Shown: one piece after another, positions 25,591-36,166 of the stretch | Position numbering within the stretch: the first letter of the stretch is position 1 | Layout of the letters: each line of letters begins with the position of its first letter | Assembly: GCA_016201865.1 (NCBI GenBank) | Contig: JACQCA010000014.1 | Span: 1-64,000 of the forward strand | Source of the DNA: Nitrospirota bacterium | GTDB lineage: Bacteria; Nitrospirota; Nitrospiria; JACQBZ01 | Direction of reading: 5' to 3' | DNA length: 64,000 nucleotides | The notes under the pieces: model-generated | Told to the model about the DNA's origin: nothing | What the model saw: only the letters and a program-made list of their open reading frames with translations | The model's database searches: none | Translations under genes and position numbers: made by a program

Positions 25591-26690
25591 CGCTGAAGGA
25601 AAAGATCGGACAGATCTTCATGGTGGGCTTCGACGGCGTCGGACCCTCCAAAACTCTTCTGCGGTTCATAAAGGAATTTCATATTGGCGGGGTGATCCTG
25701 TTCGCCCGAAATCTCCAGTCCCCCTCACAGACGGCCGGGCTCTGCAACGCGCTCCAGGCCCAATCCCGCAAGATGCCCTTGTTGATCTCGATCGATCAGG
25801 AAGGCGGGCGCGTCTCGCGGCTGCCCAAAGGATTTTCGGTCTTCCCCGGCGGCGCAAAGCTCGCGGCCTGCCAGTCGCCGGAGCTGGTCTATCGCGCGAC
25901 CGAGGCGACGGCGAAAGAACTGCGTGCGGTCGGGATCAATATGAACCTGTCGCCGGTATTGGATGTGAATACCAACCCGGCCAATCCGATCATCGGAGAT
26001 CGGGCATTCGGCACGGGTCCGACCCTGGTCAGCACGATGGGCCTCACCGTCATCGCCGGCCTGCAGGACAACCGCATCGTCGCCTGCGGAAAACATTTTC
26101 CGGGCCACGGCGACACCGCCGCCGATTCGCACAAGGAGCTTCCCCGCGTCTCCCACGGCCTTCAACGTCTCCAGGACGTGGAGTTGCGGCCGTTTCTTCA
26201 CGCGATCCAGAACGGCCTGGCCTCGATCATGACGGCCCATGTTGTTTATCCGGCGCTGGATCCCAAAGAGCCGGCCACCTTGTCCAAACCGATCGTGACA
26301 GGGCTGCTTCGCCAGGTGATGGGATTTCAAGGGGTCGTGATCACGGATGATCTTCAGATGGCCGCGATCTCGGATACCGACGGCCCGGGCGAGGCGGCCG
26401 TGAAGGCGATCGAGGCCGGGGCGGATCTTGTTTTATTCTGCCGTGACGAGGCGGCCCAGCTCTCGGCGCTTGTGGCCGTGGCCCTTGCCGTCAAGCAAAA
26501 ACGGATCCGCGAGGCCCGGATCGAGCAGTCCCTGCTCCGAATCCTCCAACTGAAAGAAAAATTCCTCCTTCCCTACCAGCCGGCTGACCTCGCGAAGGTC
26601 AAAGAGGTCGTCGGATGCGCCTCTCACAAACACCTTCTGCAGGAAATTAAAGAAAAGACCGAGGCCCCGGCGGCCAGCAAAGTCGTCTAA
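25587..26690 (+). CDS. nagZ: Beta-N-acetylhexosaminidase (glycoside hydrolase family 3)
   Basis: NagZ cleaves GlcNAc from muropeptides during cell-wall recycling. The 367-residue single-domain protein has the family-3 signature: LISIDQEGGRVSRLP, GDRAFG, KHFPGHGDTAADSHKELP (the mobile catalytic loop with Asp and His) and GVVITDDLQMAAI with the nucleophile Asp. The start at ATG 25587 overlaps the pepA stop as ATGA. An extension of about 60 residues beyond the barrel may help oligomerise. Confidence 0.93.
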   Translation: MTLKEKIGQIFMVGFDGVGPSKTLLRFIKEFHIGGVILFARNLQSPSQTAGLCNALQAQSRKMPLLISIDQEGGRVSRLPKGFSVFPGGAKLAACQSPELVYRATEATAKELRAVGINMNLSPVLDVNTNPANPIIGDRAFGTGPTLVSTMGLTVIAGLQDNRIVACGKHFPGHGDTAADSHKELPRVSHGLQRLQDVELRPFLHAIQNGLASIMTAHVVYPALDPKEPATLSKPIVTGLLRQVMGFQGVVITDDLQMAAISDTDGPGEAAVKAIEAGADLVLFCRDEAAQLSALVAVALAVKQKRIREARIEQSLLRILQLKEKFLLPYQPADLAKVKEVVGCASHKHLLQEIKEKTEAPAASKVV

Positions 26691-26947
26691 AATAAGTCCG
26701 TCCCAGGTTTTGCTTTATCACGTCCGCGGTCGCAAATGGCCAAAGTCAAGCCCCGGCTCCGTGTCTTGTCCTAAAATCCACATGAGCGATGAGAAAAAGC
26801 AGGTGATGTGGTTGGGAGATAAATTGCGTTTACATATTGTTTACAGATAAAGCATCTGGAAGCAGCATGTAATATGGCTGGCAGAAAGTACATCTAAATC
26901 CAATGGCTGATGGAAAGACTGCCTAATACTAAAGTTGCTGGAAGTAT

Positions 26948-27199
26948 ATGGACAGGAGTAAAGGAACCGCACCTAAGCTCGAAGCTAAGTCAGGCGAGGA
27001 AAAGTTTCGCCTCAAAACTATCTGGCGTGCCACACGTTACGGCGACGAGTTCGACCCGAAGGCGATGTTCTGGAGGTTGGTCGTGCTCATACTCTACCTA
27101 CTCGTCATGGTCTTTCTTTCTGAGAAGTTCGGCTGGTTCGGCCATGGTGATGAGGATGACCTTGTCCCTCGTAGTGGCTACTCTGAGATACGGGAATGA
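26948..27199 (+). CDS. Small single-pass membrane protein
   Basis: An 83-residue hypothetical protein: a basic, soluble N-terminal part, one transmembrane helix (WRLVVLILYLLVMVFL) and an acidic tail (GHGDEDDL). GGAAG lies before the ATG. The 257 bases upstream contain no recognisable gene. The family is unknown. Confidence 0.55.
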   Translation: MDRSKGTAPKLEAKSGEEKFRLKTIWRATRYGDEFDPKAMFWRLVVLILYLLVMVFLSEKFGWFGHGDEDDLVPRSGYSEIRE

Positions 27200-27208
27200 G
27201 GGGTTAAT

Positions 27209-27424
27209 TTAAGCTGCGTTCAGATTCTCAAGCTCAACCCGGGGTTGCTTTTTGATAAAGTCCAGATACTCTGAAGCGCTTAAAATCTCAATACCGGCAA
27301 TTTCTTCGGAAGGCCCCAGATCGACGGCCACGTCTTCGTTGATTCGTATCGTGGTCACCTGAGTGGGGCCTTTTTTAAAAGAGATATAGAGCGCATCTAC
27401 GTCGGGATCATATTTGATTTTCAC
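27209..27424 (-). CDS. DUF2283-family small protein
   Basis: 71 residues starting VKIKYDPDVDALYISF, the signature of DUF2283, with the usual IRINEDVAVDLGPSEEIAGIEIL. The GTG start (27422-27424) has GGAGG upstream and overlaps the end of the DUF4258 gene by four bases. Such pairs occur widely in bacteria and look like toxin-antitoxin modules, but a toxic activity is not established here. Confidence 0.82.
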   Translation of the reverse strand: MKIKYDPDVDALYISFKKGPTQVTTIRINEDVAVDLGPSEEIAGIEILSASEYLDFIKKQPRVELENLNAA

Positions 27425-27687
27425 GGTTTGCCTCCAAAGTAGAAAACATAAACTGTGATTACAACAATGCGGTTGTTTTCTTCCACCACGATCGGCATAA
27501 CCTGCTTGGTTTCGTACCGCTTCCCTTTCCAAAGGACACGATAAGGGAGATTTTTACGGTAGGCACGTCGGCCTTCTTTGGCGGGAACAGGTTCACCATC
27601 GCGAATTGTTTCCTCGACTTCATTCCGTGTCGCCCCACGATCGGCCAACTGGTCAAGGGCATGTTGAGAAAACTCGATTCGTTTCAA
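27421..27687 (-). CDS. DUF4258-family protein, possible toxin partner
   Basis: 88 residues: IEFSQHALDQLADRGATRNEVEETI is the typical opening of DUF4258 (RelE-superfamily-like fold), and the chain ends in two beta-strands, NRIVVITVYVFYF. It is translationally coupled to the DUF2283 gene by a GTGA overlap. The role is inferred from gene pairing only. Confidence 0.75.
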   Translation of the reverse strand: MKRIEFSQHALDQLADRGATRNEVEETIRDGEPVPAKEGRRAYRKNLPYRVLWKGKRYETKQVMPIVVEENNRIVVITVYVFYFGGKP

Positions 27688-27863
27688 ATAGAAGTCCTTT
27701 TAACGACCGCGGCCAGTTCGACTCCCTGACAATCTCAATTAGTACCATATCGCGAATGGGATTAAAAAAGCAAGCGGTATAAATAGGTCGTAAAGTGGGA
27801 TATTCAAACTTGTCTTACAGCCTTTGTGCGTCTTCCAATGATCGCCATCAGTCTGGATGACGG

Positions 27864-28313
27864 CTACGTCTGCGCGAGGTACACGGCGATAAAGACGATC
27901 AGGAGGCTGACGGCGAGGATGACGTTCGAAAGCCAATAGGCCGAACGGCCGGAGGGATCCGTCGGGGTCCGGCCCAGATCGGGAGAAAGTCCGAAATCGT
28001 AAATCCCGCTGAGCGCGATCACGATCGCCACGAAGAGCAGTTTGAGCAGTAGGATGCCGCCCCAGCCCGACTCCAATCGGGTCGAGCCGCCCTCGTGGAT
28101 CAAGTTGACCATGCCCGTGCCGATCAGGATCACGAGGCTGGACCACCGGATCTTTCGGAACCGGGTCTCGAGTCGGTTTTGAATCTCCGATCGTTGCGCG
28201 GGGTGGGCCAGGCCCTTGAGCACGGGACCCACGACGAAAAAGCGGAACAGCATGCCGCCGATCCAGGCGATGGCGGCCATCAGGTGAATCCACATGATGA
28301 GCGTCTGCGGCAT
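27864..28313 (-). CDS. CopD-like membrane protein
   Basis: A 149-residue integral membrane protein with four hydrophobic helices. It starts with IMWIHLMAAIAWIGGMLF, where His and the WIGG motif are typical of the CopD / DUF4149-like family of inner-membrane proteins tied to copper handling or c-type cytochrome function. It follows rng by five bases and is probably the last gene of the mreB-rng operon. Substrate specificity is not evident. Confidence 0.72.
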   Translation of the reverse strand: MPQTLIMWIHLMAAIAWIGGMLFRFFVVGPVLKGLAHPAQRSEIQNRLETRFRKIRWSSLVILIGTGMVNLIHEGGSTRLESGWGGILLLKLLFVAIVIALSGIYDFGLSPDLGRTPTDPSGRSAYWLSNVILAVSLLIVFIAVYLAQT

Positions 28314-28318
28314 CGTCT

Positions 28319-30013
28319 TTACAGCGTCACAATGTCGTACTGTTCGATATGCAGGTTCGAGTCGGCCTTGATGATGATCTTTTTGTGCATCTCCCGCTCC
28401 AGGTCGTCGATGCTCTGCCGTTCTTCATCGTACAGAAGATTGGCCACGTCCGGGTGAACGCCGATGATGATCTTTTTGTTTTTCGGCGAGGTCCCGACCT
28501 TCCGGATCTCACGGAACAGTTCGTAGCAGACCGTGGTGGGCGATTTCGTGTAGCCCCGGCCTTCGCAATAGCTGCAGGGTTCGCACATGACGCGCAGCAG
28601 GTCCTCGCGGGTGCGTTCGCGCGACATCTCGACCAGGCCCAGCTCCGAGATCCGGAGAATGCGGCTCTTGGCGCGGTCTTTGCTTAAGGCCTCCTGGAAC
28701 AGGTTATAGACCTTTTCCCGGTTCCGTTCCCGTTCCATATCGATAAAATCGATCACGATGATCCCGCCGATGTTCCGGAGCCGCAACTGGTAGGCGATTT
28801 CCTTCACCGCTTCCAGGTTCGTCTTTAAAATAGTGTCTTCGAGATGACGTCGGCCCACGAACCGGCCGGTGTTGACGTCGATCACCGTGAGGGCCTCGGT
28901 GTGATCGATCACGATATACCCGCCCGACTTGAGCCAGACCTTGCGCCCCAGGGCCTTGGAGATCTCCAGCTCGATCTCCAGGTTGTCGAACAGGGACTCT
29001 TCCCGATCGTACAGCTCCACGCGGGACGAGAGATCCGGCATGAAGGTGTTGACGAATTCCTTGATCCGCTCATATTCCGGCTTGGAATCCACGATCAATC
29101 GGTCCACCTTGTGCGTGAAGAGATCCCGGATCGTCCGGAAGACCAGGTCGAGGTCGTTGTGCAGCAGGAGCGGGGCCGACCCCGGCTCTTTCTTCTTCAG
29201 GATGTTTTTCCAAACCAGATCCAGGAAGGCCATGTCGGCCCGGACCTCCTCCTCCGTCATCCCCTCGCTCACGGTCCGAACGATATATCCGGTTCCGGGT
29301 TTCCGGAGCCGATAGATCAGGTCCTTGAGCCGTCCGCGTTCCTCGTCCCTGCCGATGCGGCGGGAGACGCCGACATGGTTGACGTTCGGCATGAGGACCA
29401 GGTAGCGTCCCGGCAGGGAGACATACATGGTCACACGCGGCCCCTTGGTGCCCATCGGTTCTTTCGTCACCTGGACCATGATCTCCTGACCTTCCTGGAG
29501 CATGTCCTCGATCGATTTGCTTCCCGAACGGCGGGGTTTTGGCCGTTCGGACTCGCGCAGCTCGGTCTCCCGGGCTTCTCGTCCGGCGCGTTCCTCGCCG
29601 CCGGACGGCTCCTCGCCGTCATCCGCTTCCTCCGGGGGAGCGGCCGTCATCGGCGATTCGGCCTCGACGGCCTCGGCCGCGCCCGGGGCGTCCGCCGTCT
29701 TTCCCGTTTTCTCCTCGGCCCGTTCCCGGGATGCGCCGTCGGGTTTGTCGTCGGTCTCTTCCAGGAATCGCGCGTAATCATTCGTCTGGACGGTGATATC
29801 GTCCACGTACAGAAAGGCCGCCCGCTCCTGCCCGATATCCACGAAGGCGGCCTGCATGCCGGGCAGGACCTTCACCACGCGGCCTTTATACACATTGCCG
29901 ACAATCCCCTGATCCTTTCGGCGGTCGATATACAGTTCCGTCACTGCACGGTTTTCCAAGACGGCCACCCGGGTCTCTTCACGGGTCGTGTTGATCACAA
30001 TTTCGGTTGCCAT
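28319..30013 (-). CDS. rng: Ribonuclease G / E family
   Basis: A 564-residue endoribonuclease that matures 16S rRNA and decays mRNA. Family features: GIVGNVYKGRVVKVLPGMQAAFVDIG (S1 domain; quoted over two parts as GIVGNVYKGRVV and KVLPGMQAAFVDIG), GTKGPRVT, the DNase-I-like catalytic segment with VIDVNTGRFVG and IVIDFIDM, and a Zn-link CEPCSYC. An acidic, low-complexity insertion of about 75 residues (rich in Glu, Ala and Pro) interrupts the S1 domain at about 87-165. It lies in the cell-shape operon after rodA, as in many bacteria. Confidence 0.93.
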   Translation of the reverse strand: MATEIVINTTREETRVAVLENRAVTELYIDRRKDQGIVGNVYKGRVVKVLPGMQAAFVDIGQERAAFLYVDDITVQTNDYARFLEETDDKPDGASRERAEEKTGKTADAPGAAEAVEAESPMTAAPPEEADDGEEPSGGEERAGREARETELRESERPKPRRSGSKSIEDMLQEGQEIMVQVTKEPMGTKGPRVTMYVSLPGRYLVLMPNVNHVGVSRRIGRDEERGRLKDLIYRLRKPGTGYIVRTVSEGMTEEEVRADMAFLDLVWKNILKKKEPGSAPLLLHNDLDLVFRTIRDLFTHKVDRLIVDSKPEYERIKEFVNTFMPDLSSRVELYDREESLFDNLEIELEISKALGRKVWLKSGGYIVIDHTEALTVIDVNTGRFVGRRHLEDTILKTNLEAVKEIAYQLRLRNIGGIIVIDFIDMERERNREKVYNLFQEALSKDRAKSRILRISELGLVEMSRERTREDLLRVMCEPCSYCEGRGYTKSPTTVCYELFREIRKVGTSPKNKKIIIGVHPDVANLLYDEERQSIDDLEREMHKKIIIKADSNLHIEQYDIVTL

Positions 30014-30047
30014 AATGTTCCCTCTAAATGAATCGAGCTTCTTTTTG

Positions 30048-31166
30048 TCAGTAAAAGAGCATAAACCGGCGCATCTTAATATTCAAGAGAAGTCCCAGAC
30101 CGGTCATGGTCGTCAGAATGGAATTGCCTCCGTAACTCATTAAGGGGAGCGGGACGCCCACGACCGGGACGATCCCCAACGTCATGCCGATGTTGACGGC
30201 GAGGTAGAACGCCAACATCGCCACCACTCCCACCGCCAAGAAGACGCCCAACGCGTCCTTGGCCTTGTAGGCCACGTCGATCCCCCATGCGATCAAGAGA
30301 AAATACAACAGGAGCAGCACGAGCACGCCCACAAACCCCCATTCCTCGGCGAAAACCGAGAAGACAAAATCGGTATGGCCTTCCGGCAGAAATTTCAACT
30401 GGCTTTGGGTTCCGCCGAACAACCCCTTCCCGAACCATCCGCCCGACCCGATCGCGATTTTCGATTGAAGGGCGTGGTAACCGCGGCCCATCGGGTCCAC
30501 CGCCGGATTGACAAAGGCGATCAGCCGGTTTCGTTGATACGGCTTGAGCACGCCCCAAAAAATCTCCCAGATGAACGGAAAGGCCATCAGCAAGACGAGA
30601 ATCGAGGATCCGACCGTCTTCGACCGCAATCCGACTAAAAAAACCATGACCGATAGAATGAACACGAGCACCATGGCCGTTCCGAGGTCCGGCTGCTTGA
30701 GCACCAGGACCAGCGGGATGCCCACCCCTACGGCCGGCACGATCAATTCCCAAAGGCCGAGGCCGTGGGGGCCGCATCGGGTCGAGAAATACCGGGCCAG
30801 GACCAGGATGACGACCAGTTTGATCCATTCCGACGGCTGCAGATCGAAAAAGCCCAACGAAAGCCAACGACGGGCGCCCATCCCGGTCCGCCCGACCAGC
30901 AACACCAGGATCAGGAGGACGACGCAGGTCACGTAAAAGACGGCGGCAAACCGGGCGATTTCATGGTAATCGACGAAGGCCGCGATGAAAAAGACGATCC
31001 CGCCCAATGCAATCCAGACCATCTGCTTTTCATAGACGGCCAGGTGGGCTTTTGACAAAACGGTGTTCGTCACGGTGTAGATCGAGAGCACTCCCAGGGT
31101 TAAGATCAGGAGCAGGACCATCACGAACCATCCGTCAAAGCTGTTGAGGAATCTCCGGTCGATCAT
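30048..31166 (-). CDS. rodA: Peptidoglycan glycosyltransferase RodA (SEDS family)
   Basis: A 372-residue polytopic membrane enzyme that polymerises lipid II during elongation, working with PBP2. SEDS features: about ten TM helices, GARRWLSLGFFDLQPSEWIK (quoted as GARRW and LQPSE), PDLGTAMV with the catalytic Asp, and the C-terminal MSYGGNSILTTM. The start lies inside the end of mrdA (32-base overlap). Confidence 0.95.
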   Translation of the reverse strand: MIDRRFLNSFDGWFVMVLLLILTLGVLSIYTVTNTVLSKAHLAVYEKQMVWIALGGIVFFIAAFVDYHEIARFAAVFYVTCVVLLILVLLVGRTGMGARRWLSLGFFDLQPSEWIKLVVILVLARYFSTRCGPHGLGLWELIVPAVGVGIPLVLVLKQPDLGTAMVLVFILSVMVFLVGLRSKTVGSSILVLLMAFPFIWEIFWGVLKPYQRNRLIAFVNPAVDPMGRGYHALQSKIAIGSGGWFGKGLFGGTQSQLKFLPEGHTDFVFSVFAEEWGFVGVLVLLLLYFLLIAWGIDVAYKAKDALGVFLAVGVVAMLAFYLAVNIGMTLGIVPVVGVPLPLMSYGGNSILTTMTGLGLLLNIKMRRFMLFY

Positions 31167-32976
31167 TTTTCAAATACTCCTCGATTACGCGTCGGGCCAG
31201 CGGAGCGGCGGTCTCTCCCCCGTGGCCTCCGTGTTCCACCAGGACCGCCACCGCAATCCGGGGATTCTCAACCGGCGCGAAGGCAATGAACCAGGCATGG
31301 TCTTGAAGCTCCTTGGGCAATGATTTTGTTGCGACGCCCGGCTTCGCCTCCACCACCTGGGCCGTTCCGGTTTTCCCCCCGATGGTCACTTTTTTTGATC
31401 GGGCGGCCCCGCCGGTGCCGTGGGGCTCCGAGACCACGCCGGCGAGGGCCTGGCGGATCGCGTCGTAGGTTTCTTCCGCAATCTCCACTTTGCCGACTCG
31501 AACCGGCGGGAATTCGAACAGCCGTCCCGTGACCCGGTCCCGGACGGCCTTGATCAGATGGGGCTGATACCGGACTCCCGACATCGCGACGGTCCCGATG
31601 AGATTGGCCAACTGAAGCGGGGTGACGGTGACGAATCCCTGCCCGATCGAGGCCGATAAGGTTTCTCCGGGATACCACGGTTCCCCTTTGGTCCGGATCT
31701 TCCATTGGGATGAGGGAACGACGCCCCCTTTCTCGGAGGTCAGTTCGATCCCGGTGGGTTGACCCAGTCCATACCGGGAGGCATAATCCGCAATGCGCTC
31801 GATTCCCACCCGTCGGCCCACCTCGTAAAAAAAGACGTCGCACGATTGGACGATTGCGGAATGGAGATCCATGGGTCCGTGTCCGCCCTTTTTCCAGTCG
31901 TTGTAAATCCGTTTGCCGAACGGCATTCCCCCTAAACAGGTGATCTTGTCCGTCGGCGAGATCTCCTTCGTTTCAAGCGCGGCGGACGAGACGACGAGCT
32001 TGAAGGTCGAGCCCGGCGGGTACTGGCCCTGCGTGGCCCGGTTGGTGAGGGGGTGGCCCGGATCCGAAGCCAGCGTTTCCCATGCCGCGGACGACAGGCT
32101 CCGCGACAATTGATTCGGATCGAACGGGGGATGGCTGGTCATGGCCAGGACCTCGCCGTTGCGGGGATCGAGGGCCACGATCGTTCCGGAGCTCGCCCCG
32201 AGGGCCTCTTCCGCCGCCTTCTGGACATCGAGGTCGATCGTTAAATAGAGGTCGTTGCCAGCCACCGGTTCTTGAACGCGGAGGATTTTCATCTCGTGGC
32301 CGACGGCATCCACCTCAATGATCTTTTGTCCGACCTCCCCTCGGACATGAGGGTCGTAGGTCTTTTCCACGCCGCTCTGGCCGACCGATGTTCCGGGGAG
32401 GACATTGATGTTTTCCGATTCCTGAAGCTCCGCCGGGGAGATCTCGCCCACGTATCCCAAGAGATGCGCCGCCAAGGACCCATAGAGGTAATTCCGCTGG
32501 GGCTCGGCCTCCAGCACCACGCCGGCCAGGTCCAACCGGTGAGACTCGATCAGGGCCACCTCCTTCAGCGACAGCCCTTCTTTGATTTTAATCGGCATGT
32601 ACGGGACATTGTTTTTACGGGAATTCATCTTTCGGTCCAGTTCCTCGCGGTCCAGCTCAATGAGACGCGCCAGTTGATCCAAGAGGGACCTCCGGTCCAA
32701 GACGTCTTCTAAGACCAGGTAGAGGTTGAAGCTGGGTACATTATTCGCCAGCAATTCGCCGCGGCGATCAAGGATCTGGCCTCGTGGAGGTTGAACATAC
32801 ACGACGCGGACGCGGTTGTTCTCGGACTGCTCTTTGTAGTAATTCCCTTTGGTGATCTGGAGATACCAGGACCGCAAGAGGAGAGCCGCAAAAATCGCGA
32901 CGATCCCGATCAGCAAATAACCGAGACGCCGCTGCAGTTCCCGCAAATGGTCGGATGGTGTTGTATTGAAATCCAT
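31135..32976 (-). CDS. mrdA: Penicillin-binding protein 2 (elongation transpeptidase)
   Basis: A 613-residue class B PBP. A cytoplasmic tail and one TM helix (LGYLLIGIVAIFAALLL) precede the pedestal domain and a transpeptidase domain with all three catalytic motifs: STFK (in YPPGSTFKLV), a Ser-x-Asn-type motif (SCD in VQSCDVFFY) and KTGTAQ. It cross-links new peptidoglycan with RodA. It sits two bases after mreD and overlaps rodA. Confidence 0.95.
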   Translation of the reverse strand: MDFNTTPSDHLRELQRRLGYLLIGIVAIFAALLLRSWYLQITKGNYYKEQSENNRVRVVYVQPPRGQILDRRGELLANNVPSFNLYLVLEDVLDRRSLLDQLARLIELDREELDRKMNSRKNNVPYMPIKIKEGLSLKEVALIESHRLDLAGVVLEAEPQRNYLYGSLAAHLLGYVGEISPAELQESENINVLPGTSVGQSGVEKTYDPHVRGEVGQKIIEVDAVGHEMKILRVQEPVAGNDLYLTIDLDVQKAAEEALGASSGTIVALDPRNGEVLAMTSHPPFDPNQLSRSLSSAAWETLASDPGHPLTNRATQGQYPPGSTFKLVVSSAALETKEISPTDKITCLGGMPFGKRIYNDWKKGGHGPMDLHSAIVQSCDVFFYEVGRRVGIERIADYASRYGLGQPTGIELTSEKGGVVPSSQWKIRTKGEPWYPGETLSASIGQGFVTVTPLQLANLIGTVAMSGVRYQPHLIKAVRDRVTGRLFEFPPVRVGKVEIAEETYDAIRQALAGVVSEPHGTGGAARSKKVTIGGKTGTAQVVEAKPGVATKSLPKELQDHAWFIAFAPVENPRIAVAVLVEHGGHGGETAAPLARRVIEEYLKNDRPEIPQQL

Positions 32977-32978
32977 GC

Positions 32979-33476
32979 TTAAGCGACGGCCCTTTCTTTC
33001 TGACTGCGTAATCGGCCGATCCCGGCCCAGAACAGGATTCCTCCCAATGCGGCATTATACAACGCTTCGGGCAGGAGGGTCCAACGAAGCGCCTCGCCGA
33101 ACCGGATTCCGCCCATCATCAATTGATCGAAGCCGTGCACCAGGATTCCGGATAGAACGGACAGCGCGAAGATCATTCCCATGGTCGGAATGCCCGTCGT
33201 ATTCAGAAAAAAACGGCCGAGGACACCGGCCAGGACTCCCAAGATCGCCTTGGTGACGAGGTTTAAGCCCCACGGCCCTCCTGAAAAAAGATCCAAGAGC
33301 GCTCCGGCCGCCAGTCCCATGACGAGCCCGTCCAGTTCACCGGCGTAAAAGCCGATAAAGTAGACCAGAAGAAGTCCCAGGTCCGGCTTGACGTCGTGTA
33401 GACGGATTCCATGGGCCCAGGTGGTTTGCACCGGAACCAATGCCAAGACCAAAATGAAGTAGACCCATCGTTTCAT
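32979..33476 (-). CDS. mreD: Rod-shape determining protein MreD
   Basis: A 165-residue inner-membrane protein with five or six hydrophobic helices (YFILVLALVPVQTTW, DLGLLLVYFIGFYAGEL and others). MreD sequences are weakly conserved, so the call leans on size, topology and position between mreC (four-base overlap) and mrdA. Confidence 0.85.
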   Translation of the reverse strand: MKRWVYFILVLALVPVQTTWAHGIRLHDVKPDLGLLLVYFIGFYAGELDGLVMGLAAGALLDLFSGGPWGLNLVTKAILGVLAGVLGRFFLNTTGIPTMGMIFALSVLSGILVHGFDQLMMGGIRFGEALRWTLLPEALYNAALGGILFWAGIGRLRSQKERAVA

Positions 33477-34297
33477 CGTTGTCCTTCTACGGATGTGACG
33501 ATCAGAACCTCTTCCAATTTTGAGAAATCCAGACCGGGGATTACCTCGGCCTGCTGGAAGAGATCAAGCTCCTTCTTCGTGACGGGGCCGAGCGTTCCGA
33601 TCGGCAGCCCTTTCGGCAGATTCCCGATCAATCCGGAGGTCAGGACGAGATCGCCTTCCTTGACCTCCGAAAGCAAGGACAGATACTTCATGCGCGCCAG
33701 TCCGTTTTCGGCGCCTTCGACCAGTCCTTCATCTCGGGTGCGTTGGATCAAGGCCGGTATCGCACTGTTCCGATCCGTCAGAAGAAGGATCTGAGATACG
33801 TTGGGGCCGGTTTTGATCACGCGCCCCACGACGCCGGCCGGGGCGATGACGCCCATCTCGACGGCCACGCCGTCCCGCTGCCCTTTGTCGATCATCAGGG
33901 TTCGGTACCAGTTGGAGGGGTCGCGGCCGATCACGGCCGCCACAAGCACGGAGTAGGGCTTGTCCTTTTTAAATTCGAGGATCTGCTGGAATCGCTCATT
34001 GGCCCGTTCAGCCTCCTGGAGTTGGATGTTTTCGTTTCGGAGCCGCGCCAGGTCTTGTTTTAAACGTTCGTTTTCATGCCGTACGGAGGTCAGGTTGATG
34101 TACCCGTTCCATGCGTTTCCGATGCCGGCGCCGATCCAGGTCAAGCCCCTCTGCAGTCCGGAGATCAGGAATACCACCGGACGGCTCAAGGAATAGAAGG
34201 GGCGTTTCTGCAATTCCGGAAAGAGAAGCAGAATCACAAAAGCGACGATAAGGGAAAGCGTGATGACCCGTTTGTAATTTAAAAACCGCCGAAGCAT
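33473..34297 (-). CDS. mreC: Rod-shape determining protein MreC
   Basis: 274 residues: one TM helix near the N-terminus (ITLSLIVAFVILLLF), a periplasmic coiled coil (about 75-105) and a double beta-barrel domain with VIGRDPSNWYRTLMIDKG and GVVGRVIKTGPNVSQILLLTD (both cited as the family's conserved segments). MreC links MreB to the PBP2-RodA synthase. Confidence 0.92.
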   Translation of the reverse strand: MLRRFLNYKRVITLSLIVAFVILLLFPELQKRPFYSLSRPVVFLISGLQRGLTWIGAGIGNAWNGYINLTSVRHENERLKQDLARLRNENIQLQEAERANERFQQILEFKKDKPYSVLVAAVIGRDPSNWYRTLMIDKGQRDGVAVEMGVIAPAGVVGRVIKTGPNVSQILLLTDRNSAIPALIQRTRDEGLVEGAENGLARMKYLSLLSEVKEGDLVLTSGLIGNLPKGLPIGTLGPVTKKELDLFQQAEVIPGLDFSKLEEVLIVTSVEGQR

Positions 34298-34359
34298 TTC
34301 CTTGCGCGCCGCGCCCTTTCGGAAGATTCATGGCCGAAACCAGGAGGGTCTTTTAAGGT

Positions 34360-35460
<1,101 letters not shown>

Positions 35461-35952
35461 CTATGATCCTACCATGGCCGATGCCCCGGGATGGACATCC
35501 GGAGCAGACGGCCGTTGATCGACCACCTGTGTTTTCGCGATCTCGTCTCCGACGCGGCGGCCGTGCAGGTTGCCGATGACGAGGAGCGATTCAACCGTCA
35601 TGATTCCAACGCCGAACATCCAACCGATATACGGCACAACCCCGCAGAGATACGCTGCGGAAAAAGGGATATTCCGCACGATGGACTCTCGAAACGAGGC
35701 CGCCGTTCTACGATCGGTTCGAAGGGTCTCCAAACCGATCAACCGTTTTCCGATGCTCTGTCCCTTGTACAAGCCGTCCGCGATCAAGAGATAGGTCATT
35801 CCGGCAAAGAATCCCACCGGGTGAATCAGTCGGGCCAAGGCCGCGACGATCAGAAAATCGATGAACTTTGCAATAAAACGGTGAACCCCGTCCGCTTTCG
35901 GAAACTCCTCCGCCTGTTCCGGATGCGATTCATCATCCGCGACCACGATCAT
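35461..35952 (-). CDS. RDD-family membrane protein
   Basis: 163 residues with three or four TM helices. RFIAKFIDFLIVAALARLI holds the Arg-Asp pair that names the family, and GQSIGKRLIGLETLR is its conserved cytoplasmic loop. The function of RDD proteins is mostly unknown; some are linked to Na+/H+ exchange. It lies 66 bases upstream of mreB and may share its transcript. A second RDD gene is at 59189. Confidence 0.85.
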   Translation of the reverse strand: MIVVADDESHPEQAEEFPKADGVHRFIAKFIDFLIVAALARLIHPVGFFAGMTYLLIADGLYKGQSIGKRLIGLETLRTDRRTAASFRESIVRNIPFSAAYLCGVVPYIGWMFGVGIMTVESLLVIGNLHGRRVGDEIAKTQVVDQRPSAPDVHPGASAMVGS

Positions 35953-36011
35953 GGGTCACCTTCAAATTTTTCGACCCGACACCGTTCGGTTTAATTCTGC
36001 AAAACGGTTTT

Positions 36012-36039
36012 ATTATAACAGATCGCGATCTTTTTTCAA
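36012..36039 (-). promoter_or_regulatory. Promoter for the RDD / mreB transcript
   Basis: Read on the minus strand: TTGAAA (36039-36034), a 16-base spacer, TATAAT (36017-36012), about 60 bases before the start of the RDD gene. Confidence 0.5.
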
Positions 36040-36077
36040 GGAGACGGATCAAATGATCGAGAGGGCTCTTTTTTCAC

Positions 36078-36105
36078 TTGACTTTTTCAACCGATCTGGT
36101 ATCGT
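36078..36105 (+). promoter_or_regulatory. Possible promoter of the LysM-protein gene
   Basis: TTGACT (36078-36083), a 16-base spacer and TATCGT (36100-36105), about 60 bases before ATG 36167. Confidence 0.4.
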
Positions 36106-36166
36106 ATGAATGCCGGTTTTGAAACAGCGGACCGTCAATGAAGACGAAACAGGAGAAACGTTCTGC

